Positions 12,584 to 24,530 are shown, counted from the first letter of the stretch. The stretch is DNA of 64,000 bases from Alnus glutinosa (GCF_958979055.1 NC_084891.1:27997001-28061000), one strand, 5' to 3'. Program-made: numbers and translations. The notes: generated by a model not told the origin, from the letters alone.

Positions 12584-12616
12584 AATAAATGAAATCACGT
12601 TTGTACATGAAATAAA
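12584..12616 (+). other. Polyadenylation signals of the 12.1-kb gene
   Basis: Two AATAAA hexamers (12584-12589 and 12611-12616) lie 160-190 bp beyond the stop codon, preceded by T/G-rich sequence, as expected for a plant 3'UTR end. Confidence 0.55.
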
Positions 12617-12639
12617 GGCTCCATTGTTGTTTTGCTTAA

Positions 12640-14690
12640 CAGACGCCAATGTTTTCATGAAGGATGAGTGAGCGCACACGACTTATCTTCACTGTGTTCG
12701 AGGCCGAGAACATGCAACATAACGGGGAGCGGAAGTGGCATGAAAATGGCGCAGTCGTTGTGTCTTAAATAAGATTTTTGGGCGACGACCTCTTTCAAAA
12801 CAGTCCTATTGATCTATCCCTTTATACTGGGTTCGAATTGTAACATCACAATTGGGGCCACTGCCCAGGCCACCCATCAGACTATGAAATGGTCGGGACA
12901 GCTCTCAATTTGGGGAGGAATTGGTTGTGATTTCGGTAGGTATCGTATCGATTGGCAGCAAGATACAAAATGGTTCCTGGGAAGATTTGTTTGTTTTCCT
13001 TGTTTCTCTCTTCTCGCTAATGCTAGTCTGATCTGAATATCAACTACTAGAAGAAACTTGATGTTTTTCTATTAGAAGGTCACCTTAAGGGATGTAAATA
13101 AAGGCTCTAATTAAGGGGACCCCTTATGCTTAAACCAAATCATTAGATCAATTGCCTGATATTGTTTGTTTTGTTAAAATGACATTTCTTGTATATATAC
13201 TGATCGACTCTGATAATTTTGTGTTACTTAACTGGGAATGATCTTCTTGTAACGTAAACATAAAGGATAAGGTTATCATACATTTTCAAATTGCTTATGG
13301 ACAACATAGAAAATCTCCTAAATCTGTCATGTTTGAAAGATATATCCAATCCTACTATGCCAACCCCTTTAATCGCGTCAGCAGAGGCCAATTGGCTTTC
13401 TTTGGCTGCACGCGAAGCTGAATAATTTTTGTTGGGAAGCATGTTTGAGTTGTTTCAATATCACTAATAATTTTATAGATAAAGAGAGAGGGATAAGAAT
13501 CCTGTGTAATTTGGTTGCTGTCCTGAGTAGTTCAGAGTTGGGGCAAGTGTGCTCCACAACCCTGTACTTGTGTCCAAAATCTCACCCTCCCTGCATCGAA
13601 TTATCAGAACTTTTATTTAAGAAGAAAGAGAGGGACGAGAATTCCGTGCAATTGAATTGTTACATGAAATTCGAGCACTTTCAGGTAAATGAAAATTGCA
13701 TGATCCACCTATTGTGGATAGTTCGGAGTTGGGTTGTGACTCACGAACCTTTTCTTTTCTTTTCTTTTTGAATTTAATGCAATTTAAACAACGAAATGCA
13801 AGAAATTTGAACTCGAGAGCTAAATGGAGAGTCAAATGTGTCTCATATTATATGCACGAACCGCTTTCCGCGTTGTGAAAGGACTGGTCCTGATTAGAGG
13901 GTGAAAAGTCTCTTGCTTTTCCAAAGAAAAAATTAATTAGAGTTTTCATATGTCCCGTTCTAGAAGTAAGAAGTTTTTCTTTGGATACAATTGGTTGGGA
14001 ACGGCCAGGTCTACGGCTAATTACTATGCAGCATGGAAGAGGTGGAGATACGATTATCATCATTTACAAATAATTATTTGAATTTAAAAGAATTCAGATA
14101 GATAATTGTGAGAAACTACTTATGACATTCACCTGATCAGATAAGTGATTAGACAATCTAATTTCTATTTAATCAAGTAAGTTCTATAAATAATTTTTTT
14201 TATAGTTATCTATCTAAATTCTCTTATTTTAGGATAAATAATTATAGAAAATTCTAATTACTGATCGGTGAAGATAAATAAGGTCTCGTAACTCGTAAGG
14301 CAATTGAGGCATTGAGGCTGCGAGACGTCCAACGTAGATTTTCAAAATGAGTGGCCAACAATTTATTAACAATTGCCAACAAAATTGGCTACCCCTGGTC
14401 CCCTACGAGCGTGGAGGTGACAAAAAGGTCATTAATTGAATTTTGACTTGATACGCTCGGAAAAGTAAGCAGTCTTTGTTACGACCAACTGGACCAAGAC
14501 TTGAATAGGTCTTTGAACTTTGTAATCCAACGGTTGCCTTCCAAGTTTTAAATTTGGAGAGTGAGACCCAACTAAACCTAAAATCTTTAATTGTTTTTAA
14601 AACAAAAATATTAACAACTAATTCAATACATAAAACACTCTTAAAATTTAAAAGCATAAAAACAATTTTCACAATTTGAGAACACTCTTC
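12640..14690. other. Gene-free DNA with a diverged direct repeat
   Basis: No supported gene. Two related blocks, about 13478-13545 and 13626-13735, share AGAGAGGGAtaAGAATcCtG-like and GTAGTTCAGAGTTGGGG-like words in the same order. They look like decayed copies of one repeat. Short ORFs here lack homology and coding character. Confidence 0.5.
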
Positions 14691-14699
14691 AAACTCATT

Positions 14700-15375
14700 T
14701 ATTGTACACATTTTGTATAGGCTGACGTGGTATGTTTTAAGTGGTTTTTTTTTTTTTTTGGAAAATCATATTTAGTCCCTGACTTTTCATCTGATTTTGA
14801 TTTAGTTCTTATGTTTTCAATTTAAAAAATAAGGTCCTTAAGTTTTGTCCAAATTTTAAATTGATCCATCTATTAATTTAATGTCAAAATTAACGATTTT
14901 TCATTTGTCACATGTGTTTTATTTAATACTCTAGGGTTCATATTAACACCCAATACAATGCCAATGTTCATGTCAACATCAAATTTAATGGTTTTTCATC
15001 TAATGTTACAAATCTAGAAGATTAATATGACGAAAGAGATGGCTTTTCTAGAGTTGGGTATTCTTTTTTCTTTTTCAATGGATGATTTTGCGCTTAATGA
15101 TGTGGCATTGATATTAGGTACTGATATAGACGCTGATGTGTTAATTGAGACACACATGAAATATGATAAACTATTAATTTTGATGAAAAAAGTGACAAAT
15201 GGGCCTATTTAAAATTTATGCAAAACCTAAGGACCATATTCTTAAAATTATAAACTCAATGACTAAATTCAAATAAGATAAAAACCTAATGACTAAATAT
15301 AATTTTTTTTTTTTGTAAGTATAGGAAGCCATTTAAAACACACCACATTAACCGATATGATAAATGGATGTGAAA
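14700..15375. mobile_element. Foldback (MITE-like) element, ~650 bp
   Basis: The two ends are long imperfect inverted repeats. On the left, TGACGTGGTATGTTTTAAGTGG, a T run, then ATTTAGTCCCTGACTTTTCAT and ..AAGGTCCTTAAGTTTTG; the right end carries the same words reversed and complemented around 15200-15360. The ~60-aa ORF in the middle is not gene-like. The structure is that of a non-autonomous DNA transposon. Confidence 0.75.
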
Positions 15376-15429
15376 TGTAGCATTGTTTTTTACATTTATG
15401 TCAAATCATAACATTTTTTTCAATCAAAA

Positions 15430-15606
15430 AAGTAATGCTACATACTATCTCAATATTTCATTGGCATGATATGACAGTGCTCATCAGCCCCTTGAATCAG
15501 CTCTAGTTTTAAATAAATAAATAAATAAAATAAAAGCTAATGTGCACTGTCAAATTAACCCAATAGAATGAGAGTTGAAAAGAAATGTAGTATGTAGCAT
15601 TTCTCA
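15430..15606. mobile_element. MITE with TAATGCTACATACTA termini
   Basis: The left end AGTAATGCTACATACTATCT and the right end, read on the opposite strand as GAGAAATGCTACATACTACA, are inverted repeats. A second pair of inverted words (GACAGTGC..) lies inside. About 175 bp, no coding capacity. Confidence 0.7.
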
Positions 15607-15617
15607 AAACCAATTGA

Positions 15618-15800
15618 GTAATGAATAATGATATTTAGTAAATTGTTATATGACTGACACAAAATTAAGATGACATTAAGTAAAAATAACCTTGGGATCA
15701 ATGAGGGCTTGTAAAAAACACCAAATATTTATGTTTATTGTCATATCATCTCAATTATATGACAATCGTATAACATTTTACTACACATTATTTCTTAAAA
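15618..15800. mobile_element. MITE-like foldback element
   Basis: The left arm TAATGAATAATGATATTTAG..TTGTTATATGACTG pairs with the right arm, which reads AGAAATAATGTGTAGTAAAA..TGTTATACGATTG on the opposite strand. It directly abuts the element before it and the one after it. Confidence 0.7.
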
Positions 15801-15967
15801 AGTACTACTATAAACTACATTTTTATCTCATAATTATCCCACAACGCTGATGTGGTAGTCTCAACCAACCATTTGATTAGTAATTGTTAAAAAAAAAAAA
15901 AAAGAAGTTGATTGAGACTGTCGCGTTAGCACTATAGGATAAAAATGTGGTATATAACATTACTTAA
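15797..15967. mobile_element. MITE-like foldback element
   Basis: The left arm AAAGTACTACTATAAACTAC..TTTTATCTCATAAT..GTAGTCTCAACCAAC pairs with the right arm around 15905-15967, with an A-rich loop near 15887-15903. It is the third element of a back-to-back cluster. Confidence 0.7.
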
Positions 15968-16761
15968 ACAGAAAACAATTTCCAAAACGCATTACCAAAA
16001 AGCTCACCAGATTTGAAGAAAAAAAACAAAAAAAAACTCTTGAAAACAAATTAATAAAAAGTTAATCGTTTTCATTTATGCCTCTAAAATTTAAAAAGTG
16101 AATTGGCCGGGGCCCCTTGAATTATACATGTGTGTCAAGTTATACAATTTTGTATATTTCTTTCTAGGATATTTTTAAAAAAATAATAATAATAACATTT
16201 GACAAAAAAAATAAAATAAAAGAAGGGGACTAATATTAGAAGGGCCACCCCTTTTTGATATTTTCAGATTTTCCATTTATTTCCATTTATTTGTTTAATT
16301 TTTTTCAAGTGGTATTTTTTAAAAAACTTTTAGAGGATTTTGGAGAAAAAAAATAAAAATGTGTCTAATTTGACACAAAATGATAGTATGAGACGCCTCA
16401 ATATAACTTTTTAAAATTTAGAAGCGTGAATATTAATATGGTAATAGCCGGAAAACACATTTTGAGACCTGGGAAAAAAAAAAAAAAGTCACTTGTGCTT
16501 ATTTTTGCTTTGAGAAATTCTAAAAATTCTCATTTAACTTCTAACATTTTCATTTCTTTGGAAAATGTCGAGAAAAGTCCAATTGTGCCTTTTCTAAATA
16601 GTAATATATTGATAATCCCCCCCCCCCCCCCCCCCAAAAAAAAAAAGAAAAAAAATAATAAATTGGCCAAAACTCATAGAACACCTTCTAGCTAAAATTG
16701 GGCTTAATTACCTCTACCTAATTTTAAGCCCAAAGTTTAAATTAAATGGATTAGATGCATG

Positions 16762-16864
16762 TCCCCAAGAGGTAGTTCAATTGGCCGGGGGTCACGCCTT
16801 ATAAAGAGAATGTCACTAGTTCGAATCCTTTTTCCTCCATTTTGTGTGGACATGTCCAAAAATA
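16762..16864 (+). mobile_element. tRNA-derived SINE, copy B
   Basis: Starts CCCCAAGAGGTAGTTCAATT, carries the B-box CTAGTTCGAATCCTT, and ends TGTGTGGACATGTCCAAAA running into a TA repeat. Same order of words as copy A. The B-box is closer to the tRNA consensus than in copy A. Confidence 0.8.
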
Positions 16865-17630
16865 TATATATATAGAACGTAAACATTTCGTCAAATCTTT
16901 TGAAATTTATGCAAAAACTATGAAATTTTTAAGCATGGATTATTAGGATTTCGTGTAGTTAACACATAATATATATACATATCACCATCATCAACTAAGA
17001 TGATTTTCATGGGAAATTAGGGCTTATAAGTTTCTGACCTAACAAAAATTTAGTATTCCCATTTAAAAAATATTCTCACTTACAAACACATGTATCATAC
17101 CATAGGTAAATATTATTCAATAATAATGGAAAATTACTATTGTATGAACATCTTATGATTCGGATAGCTAGGTGTTAGCATCCCTAGCATTGGCCAATCC
17201 ATAGGTGTTCTAAAATTATGTCTTAAAGATTTAACATAAATAACACATGTGTAAATTAGGCAAAAGTATTGGTGCAAAGTATAACTATGATAGTTCTGAC
17301 AACGTGTAATAACTAGTAGAAAGTAAAAATTGAACAGTACTGTAAATGGAACTGAAGAAGAAAGAGAATATCGATTGTCTGATTATTGCCAATCTTGTTC
17401 AGAAATTTTCTGTCAAGATATTCCAGCAACTTAACGATTGATTTTCCTGTATCAATATTCTATATTGTAGTTAACTAAGAAACAAAAATTTCGACATATG
17501 TAATTGATATATGTATAATAAACATGATATCATGCTATCTTCATGAAAATCATGATTTGTAAACTAGATTAGAAATGTGTGTTTGTGCTTTGTTTGAGAG
17601 ACATGTGATTTCATACAAATCTAATGTTTT

Positions 17631-17708
17631 ATTTTTGACATGTCCACACAAAATGGGGGAGAAAGAATTTGAACTAATGATCTTCGCTTCATAAAACGTG
17701 ATTCCCAG
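17631..17708 (-). mobile_element. tRNA-derived SINE, copy C, 5'-truncated
   Basis: Read on the minus strand it has the ..CACGTTTTATGAAGC.. to ..TGTGTGGACATGTC-A(n) part of the family. The tRNA-like head with the A-box is missing or eroded, so only about 75 bp remain. Confidence 0.7.
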
Positions 17709-18328
17709 CAAATCTAATAATGTGCTATGCTTTCGGACAAAATTTGTATTTCATGTATGTACAATAATTTTATATTATGAAATAATAATTAAATTTCTTC
17801 TTCTAACTTTGTCCTTATAATTAAAAAAAACACATACTTCTTGTATGTAAAAGGACACGTATGAGCTAAATTGGTGGAACTACATCCGACCTAATTTAAG
17901 GAAACTCTTTCCATAAATTTTTATTCTCAATTGCTCTTATATTTTTACGAATAATGATTGTTGTACACTCGATCACTCCCCTATTTTTACTAACAATGGT
18001 TAGTTCTATAATTAGACGAAGGAGGTGCGGTTAAACCATAGGTCCGTACTAGTGGACTCACCAGCTACCACGACAAACTTAAATGCACGCCGTTTGATTA
18101 TCTTCCAGATCCACATCATCACTTTTTATTCCCATCGAACGGCTCGACCTTCAAGGCAAACAACCACCTTAACAACATTTAAACCTTCCTCTCACATAAT
18201 TGACCCTCTCGGCGTACCGGTCCTCAGAAATCAATCTCTCCTACATTCCTCGTTCCTTCGTTCTTTACCTCCTCAAATCGTACCGGCTGTATCTCGGTCG
18301 TATCGGCCCGCTCCTAACCCGAAACTTC

Positions 18329-19393
18329 ATGGCCGAAACCCCGTCACAGGCGCCGACGGAGCGAGTGCCCGACACTGACGCCCCACAGTACTGGTGCTAC
18401 CAGTGCGAGAAACGCGTCGCCATCGAAACCCTACCCAACCTCCCGGACGTCATCTGCAACGAGTGCAAGAACGGCTTCGTCGAATCCATCGCTGCCACGT
18501 CACGCCCTTCGTCGGCTCCACCCTCGGGATCCTCAGATCAGGTCGACGATCCGTCTCACGGCGCACAGTTCTTTGAGCTCCTCCGCCTGATGACGCAGGT
18601 CACGCGTGACGGCGACGTGCCTCCCCCTCTGCCCCGTGACCACTCCCCCGGCGAGGATTTTCTGAGGATCGAGATCGATGGATGGGACAACGATGACGAA
18701 GAGGACGATGATCCGAACAATACGGAGTTTCAGAATCAAGGGGAAGAGGAAGGAAACGTACAGGATGCGGAAGACAATCGATTTGAGAACGAAGAACAGG
18801 AGAGTCAGGATCAGCGAGAAAGAGATGAAGACGAAGATGAAGAGGATCTACTGCGGAGGCGGCGCGATCGGCTTCGGCTTCGGATCCGGGACTTTGTGCC
18901 CCGCGCAAGGAGCGGGCGGAACCGGATCTTGGACTGGGCCGAGATCCTGATGGGCCTGGAGGAGAGCTCCATCGAGTTTCGCCTCGAAATGCCCGAATCG
19001 GACCGATACGTTGGCAATCCCGAGGACTACGTGGACCAAGAGGGCTACGAGGCGTTGCTGCAGGCCCTTGCCGAGAACGACATAGCCGCAAGGAGAGGGG
19101 CCCCACCGGCGGCCAAATCGGTCGTCTCGACGTTACCGACGGTGCAGATTGCGTCGGAGGATCAAGCTTTGGTCTGCGCCATATGCAAGGACATGGTCGG
19201 TGTCGGCGAGACGGCCACGAAATTGCCCTGTGGGCACGAGTACCACGGCGATTGCATTGTGCCCTGGCTGGGTTCCCGAAATACTTGCCCGGTTTGCCGG
19301 TTCGAGCTGCGGACCGACGATCCCGAGTACGAGGAGGAGAGGAAGAGAGTTTCGGCGAGTGCTGGTGGAGCTTCGGGTTCCGGTTCGAGCTGA
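18329..19393 (+). CDS. CIP8: RING-H2 E3 ubiquitin ligase, CIP8-type
   Basis: Single-exon gene, 354 aa, similar in length to Arabidopsis CIP8 (COP1-interacting protein 8), a RING ligase that acts with COP1 in light signalling. Domains in order: N-terminal zinc ribbon (YWCYQC and VICNEC; C23, C26, C43, C46); a Ser/Pro-rich linker; a block FFELLRLM; a long Asp/Glu-rich acidic region (~145-200); the conserved stretch SGRNRILDWAEILMGLE; a GYEALLQALAE block before the RING; and the RING-H2 finger with C283, C286, C301, H303, H306, C309, C320 and C323, all eight ligands present. The tail is Gly/Ser-rich. The frame stays open upstream to an ATG at 18200, but the homologous protein starts at MAETPSQ (18329), and the upstream part is AT-rich leader-like sequence. 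A paralog of CIP8 is possible; family membership is firm. Confidence 0.9.
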   Translation: MAETPSQAPTERVPDTDAPQYWCYQCEKRVAIETLPNLPDVICNECKNGFVESIAATSRPSSAPPSGSSDQVDDPSHGAQFFELLRLMTQVTRDGDVPPPLPRDHSPGEDFLRIEIDGWDNDDEEDDDPNNTEFQNQGEEEGNVQDAEDNRFENEEQESQDQRERDEDEDEEDLLRRRRDRLRLRIRDFVPRARSGRNRILDWAEILMGLEESSIEFRLEMPESDRYVGNPEDYVDQEGYEALLQALAENDIAARRGAPPAAKSVVSTLPTVQIASEDQALVCAICKDMVGVGETATKLPCGHEYHGDCIVPWLGSRNTCPVCRFELRTDDPEYEEERKRVSASAGGASGSGSS

Positions 19394-20184
19394 TTCGAAT
19401 CGGTATGCTTCCTGTAATTTTCCTGTAATTTTTTTTTTTTTTTTTTCATTTTAAGTTGTTGATGAAACTTTTGGTTGTTTGCTTATTAGTATATTAGATT
19501 TGAGATGTATTTCCATTTTCTTCTGAATGTAAATAATATTTAACTCAAATGTGGTGTTGCTTATGTTCAATCTCATACCTTTATAAATAAATTAAGCTAC
19601 GCTAGAGTTTAGTTTAATACTGGTGGGCTTTAGATACAAAGCTTTTAGCTCTGCGGTTCAACTTTTTCAATCACAAGGTTGTCTGAATATAAATACGATG
19701 ACTTTTCAACCGTTTTTGTTTTCATTCATGCATGCTTTCTTCTTTTTATGAAGGGGAAACGAGATGGGGCTGAGTGGAGAGAGTTGTTTGAACAATTCTA
19801 AAATCGTCATCTTTTAGCACGGTTTCATGGACTTGTAGTTGTGGAATATGGCAATGCAATGAGTTTTTTAGCGTACCCCAACTACCTTTCTTGTTTATTG
19901 TATGATGTCGTTTTTGCTGGTTTCCTAGCTTGTCTTTTTTAGGCCGGAGCTGTTTCCCAAGCTGAATTATCTCTTGGTGTCCTTTTTAGAAAGAGAATAT
20001 AATTTCTGCTTTCATGGTTTTGGCTCTCAGTTAGTCAGTTATCATTGATATTTTGTAACGTGTTCTTTTTATTTTTTCTTTCTCTTTCCAGTATCGATGA
20101 AAGTGTCTGGAACAAACCTATTACCTGTATAAAAAAGAAAACTTATTGTGTGTTTGAATGTGTGTTCGTGTACTAAATCTAAAA

Positions 20185-20322
20185 GAGTAATGCTAAACCT
20201 ACAATTCTTTTACAACTTGTTGGCAAATGTAAGCATATGATTGAAGCCAATTAAAAATTTTGACACCTTGATACGGGTTAGCAAGTTGTGAAAGAGTTGT
20301 ATGGGTCTAGCATTTTTCAATC
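20185..20322. mobile_element. MITE, ~138 bp
   Basis: The left end GAGTAATGCTAAACCTACAA..CTTTTACAACTTG pairs with the right end, which reads AAAAATGCTAGACCCATACA..TTTCACAACTTG on the opposite strand. A typical short foldback element with the GAGTAATGCT-type terminus also seen in the 15.4-kb cluster. Confidence 0.7.
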
Positions 20323-21561
20323 TCAAATGAGAAAGCAATATGTGTATGCATGCTCTTGGGCGAAACCCAACAAACAAAAAGCAGTATGAAGTAGATGAAA
20401 GTACTAGGCAATGTTTGATCATACTGGTGATTCCATTGTTATCCAATATATTGCATCTGTGCTGTGTTCAATAGCTGGAAATTAGGGGTTGCAGGAATAT
20501 TTTGTTGTCATAGTCCTCTGTAAACATGTCTTACCCGTTTTATTGCAAGCAGGCAGATGCATTTGTAACATGGGATGGCCCTAGCTTCCTAAGATGCGGT
20601 TACTGATAAAGGAGGTCTGTTTAGTGATATTTTTATAGAATTTGATAGCATTCAAGGTTAGATAGTAAAACATATATTTGAAATATATGCATACAAAAGA
20701 AAAGTGAGGAAGCAGCAAGCATCTTAACCTTGCTATTATACGTTGTTATTATTTTTTACTTATTTTGTGTTGCTTGACTATGAGTTACGGGTAGATAGTG
20801 ACATATAGCTCCCATCTGTATGAATGAATGCAGTGAAGAGAAAACTTCCACAAAAGTTCTATACAAACTGAAATAGCAATTTTTTTTTTCTTTTTTTCAA
20901 CCAGGCTTTTGTTATTAGTGTGTTAACATTATTTGTCAATCCCAACAGATCTCTCATCTTTCTCATTTCTTTATAAGGCAGTTTGTCATATGAAATTTTA
21001 TGTATTTGTCTGAATCATATCCAATACCTGTCTCTTTATATGGAATTCATTGGTGAGAAACATAAGACAAGTTCGAATTCGATGACACTACAATAAAACA
21101 TGTGATGATGGTACACCAACTGTTGTAGATTTAATCTAGAAAAATAATTATTGTATGATTTAAGAAGATGATAGTTCCATTAAGCTATTTAACCTAAAGA
21201 AGTTCAATTGCTTGGAAACTCAAGAATTACAATATACTGCTTATGTGTTAAAATGGTGGACAAAAGTGAAAACTCAATCATTTGGTTGCCTGTGGTGTTT
21301 GATTTTTCTCAACTCCCTTTTTTCTGAGGAAGAGGCTTTCATCCCCTTCCGCATATGAACAGATTTCATGTTCGAAGTGCCAGCAAATTTTCTTTTTGTA
21401 ACCACTTATCATTATCTCAACCTCTGGTGTGGATTTTTTAAAAATTATTGGAAATTGGGGTTTGGAGTTCCCTGGGATGATTGATTTCTTTTTCTTGGTA
21501 TTGTATTTTTTTTTTTTTTTTGCGGGGGGTGGGGGGTCATGTGACACCACATAAGTTTCCA

Positions 21562-21640
21562 TATTCCATATTAGAAAGATAGATTGTCCACATTGAGTTT
21601 TCCATATTAGAAAGATGGATTGTTCTTATTGAGTGGGTGA
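21562..21640. repeat. Tandem duplication, ~37-bp unit
   Basis: TTCCATATTAGAAAGATAGA with its following TTGTCC..ATTGAG occurs twice in a row with two or three mismatches. Confidence 0.7.
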
Positions 21641-22635
21641 ATTATAGAGAAGCTCATGGATACGTTCTTATTAGGCGATACTGGTTTTTATAAGTGATTT
21701 TAGGAAACTCTAATTGCATCTTGATTAGTCATTTTGAAGTGATAATGTAAATGTGATTAGCATTTTTCTTGTCGTTACAAGTGAGAAAAATAGTATGAGT
21801 ACATATTCTGTAGCTAATAAATTATGCACCTTGCCTTATAAACGATTTCCTGCAGTTCTTGGAACAACGTTAGTCCTGTTTTGAGTAATGACTAATGAGA
21901 GTTCGTTATTTAGAATTAGGCCAATAGACTTGGATACCTTTGGGCGCCATATCACTGGTGTTCATCGAGTATAAATCGTCTTAGATTTTCATATTCTTTT
22001 GCGATCATTTCTTGACGGTCTTAATCCAACGACTTGGCCATCGATTACCGATGCCAAGCTTTGTTATCCTATTGCATGTTGGCGAGTTGACTTTGGCAGC
22101 TCGAGTTTGGATTTTCCTTGAAGGCACGTGACACTGTGACCGACAGAAACTTTTCAATAAATCTGTGGTTTTTCAATACCCATCTAAATGCGTGTTTGGA
22201 TGAAGTAAAGGGATATGCCTTTGAATATTTGTAAGCACCTTATTAGGAACATATAATAATAATAATTATGAACATCGAGCCAGTGATACACATCTTGACC
22301 AGTGGTTTAACTTTATTAATACTATAATCAACCTCGATTTTGGAATGGCACGGCGAGGCTCATGCTGCCAGGCAGCCCTTTAGCTGTCAATTTTGCAGCC
22401 CCAGTGGAGAAAAAGGCCCTGCACCTCCAGGGAGACTCCGTCACTTCTCTTGCTATTAACTACTTCAGTCTCTTTGCTGACTGGGCACATATTTTTGTGA
22501 GTCTCAGATATTCATTGGCAACTGCAGCTTGGGATTGTGTCCAAAATTCCAAGATGTGCTAATGATAGGGCACATCAAATAGTCAAATGGGGCTGATCCT
22601 CGAGAAGTTTTCGAAAGGGTTTTCACTCACTCTTT

Positions 22636-22722
22636 ATGTTGTTTTTATTTGGATCATGCACACGGGGTGCTTTTATTACGTTGTTTTTATTTGGATTCTA
22701 CACACGGAGTGCTTTTATTCCA
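22636..22722. repeat. Tandem duplication, ~43-bp unit
   Basis: GTTGTTTTTATTTGGATCAT..CACACGGGGTGCTTTTATT is followed directly by a second copy with a few substitutions. Confidence 0.7.
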
Positions 22723-23459
22723 GGTCAATTAATCACGAACAACAATTTGGCGGCTTTTGAGACCTTGCATCAGGTATAGAGTCAGAAGTTTTTATGAACA
22801 GGGGCTAATGGCCAAACAAATTTTTTGGTAGGAGTTGATAAGCTAAACTTTTATTTTTTACCTTAAATTTTTTAATTATTTTTAACCTTTTTACCCACCT
22901 TATAAATTTTTTTTTTTTAGGAAATTTTGGGAGGGGGTCTATCCCTGCCTTGCACTCTATGCAAACCCGGATGTGGAGCAAAACTCGGAATGAGATTTCT
23001 TCTTTTAATGAAATTAAAGAAAAATATATTAAGTTGCTCTATTCAAGGCGAAGAGAAATATAGTATAGTTCTCGTTCTCTCTAGTTTCTTCTTAAATAGT
23101 TCTAACTTCTAATAAGATTCTAAAAATAATAATAATAATTCTGAGAAGGCCCAATTAGTGAAAAAAAACTTGCTGCCCTTACTATACTTGGCCTCACTGC
23201 AATTTGCCTTCTAAAGGTGTATTTTATGGATATTAGAGGTTAAGCACAATAATTGAGTTCGTTTGTCAAAACTTTTTTAAATTGTGTTTATTTTTATTAG
23301 AAAAAAGTGTTTAAATTTTACATAAATTATAAAGTAATTTTAAGCATTTTGTATTTTGAGTTGTTTGTTAATGCTTTTATTTTTTTAGTATAAAGCAAAA
23401 GGCTTGGGCTAAAAGCATTGCCAAACGGACTTAAAATTTATAAGAACATGGATGCCCAC

Positions 23460-24130
23460 AGCTTGTTAAAAGCGATTGCGGTGAGCGGTTATTGGCTAAA
23501 ATCGCTAACCGCAACGCTTAAGGTGGTTATTGAATTTTAACAACCGCAACCGCTTTTGCCTAGGCGGTTAGTGGTTTATCCTTATAATCGGCTGTTTGAA
23601 AACCGCTCTTTAATTTAGGCTTTGGACCGGTTTTAGTTTTTTCAAAAATAATAATAATAATAATTTTTGGACCTTGTGGTACAAAATTAACAAATCTAAA
23701 TACAAATCCAAAATATCTATTAAAAAAAATACAAATCCAAATAATGAAATACAAACAAATCCAAAACCAAAATATTACAAATCTAAATAATCAAATACAA
23801 ACAAAATTATAATATATATATATATATATTAGAAGGGTAGGCGGTTAGTAACCGCTAACCCTTAAAACCACTAACCGCTTAGCGGTTAACGATTATGAGT
23901 GGTTAGTAGTTGCGGAACGGTTATAACCGTCCAATTTGCATAGGCTTAACAACTACAATCAAGCTAATATATATATATATATATATATATTAGAAGGGTA
24001 GGCGGTTAGTAACCGCTAACCCTTAAAATTATTTACCGCTTAGCGGTTAACGATTATAAGTGGTTAGTGGTTGTAGAGCGGTTATAATTGTACAGTTTGC
24101 ATAGGCTTAACCGCTACACTCGAGCTAATC
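23460..24130. repeat. CGGTTA-rich repeat block with a 161-bp tandem duplication
   Basis: The words GCGGTTA, TAACCGC and AGCGGTTA recur on both strands throughout, giving many local inverted repeats. A 161-bp unit beginning TTAGAAGGGTAGGCGGTTAG is present at 23829 and again at 23990. Each is preceded by a (TA)n run and ends TTTGCATAGGCTTAAC..AAGCTAAT. It looks like a decayed foldback transposon that duplicated by slippage at the TA runs. Confidence 0.7.
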
Positions 24131-24466
24131 TTAAATGTAAGGCCATGATAACTTGTGGCGGCAAAATTTGCGGTTATATTTTGAGTAGGACATATTCTTT
24201 TTTTTTTAAAAAAAAAAATTGGTTGTTTTAAAAATATACGTGAGAACTTTAAAGATTTTTATTTTATGCACGTAAAATTTATATAAATGTCAGTTTAATA
24301 GATGAACTTAAGAAGATTTTATCCTTTGAAGTACTGATTTAAAAGATTCTTCTTTGTTTATTGCATTTGCATGTCCCCCTCATGCGTATACAACTCATGG
24401 TTGAGATGGATTCAAGAAACCATTAAATCATCACCGATTTTTACAAACTGCATTTGCGAAGACTGA

Positions 24467-24530
24467 GGCCCAAACACCAAACCGTTATTCTCGGGCGGGT
24501 TAACGGGGCGTATATAAAGACGGAGGCCCA
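24467..24530 (+). promoter_or_regulatory. Core promoter of the RH28 gene: site II motifs and TATA box
   Basis: GGCCCA (TGGGCC on the other strand, the site II motif of plant growth genes) occurs at 24467-24472 and 24525-24530. TATATAAA lies at 24511-24518, about 80 bp before the start codon. A telo-box-like CTAAACCCTC follows at 24554. Site II plus telo-box is the usual signature of plant ribosome-biogenesis genes, which fits an RH28/Drs1-type helicase. Confidence 0.6.

Larger units (their letters stand above)
15970..18010. other. Gene-free DNA with two SINE copies and homopolymers
   Basis: AT-rich DNA without a supported exon. It contains a C run joined to an A run at about 16618-16646 and the SINE copies listed separately. 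The ORF across the C/A runs is spurious. Confidence 0.55.
19400..24460. other. Gene-poor interval between CIP8 and RH28 genes
   Basis: The first few hundred bases are probably the CIP8 3'UTR. No further gene is supported. A GC-richer patch at 22340-22560 has a 66-aa ORF, but I recognise nothing in it. Contained repeats are listed separately. Confidence 0.5.

Noticed and set aside
12809-13036. 75-aa ORF with a Trp/Gly-rich product
   Set aside because: No homology recognised and no gene context; probably decayed repeat sequence.
8333-16864. tRNA-like A- and B-boxes suggesting tRNA genes
   Set aside because: The units continue past the tRNA-like head, end in A tails and occur in several copies; no cloverleaf with a clear anticodon arm can be drawn. 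They are SINEs.
18200-18328. Upstream extension of the CIP8 frame to an earlier ATG
   Set aside because: The homologous protein starts at the later ATG, and the extension is leader-like and unconserved in character.
18600-19106. 168-aa minus-strand ORF
   Set aside because: Antisense shadow of the GC-rich CIP8 coding exon, rich in Ser/Arg/Pro as expected for a mirror frame.
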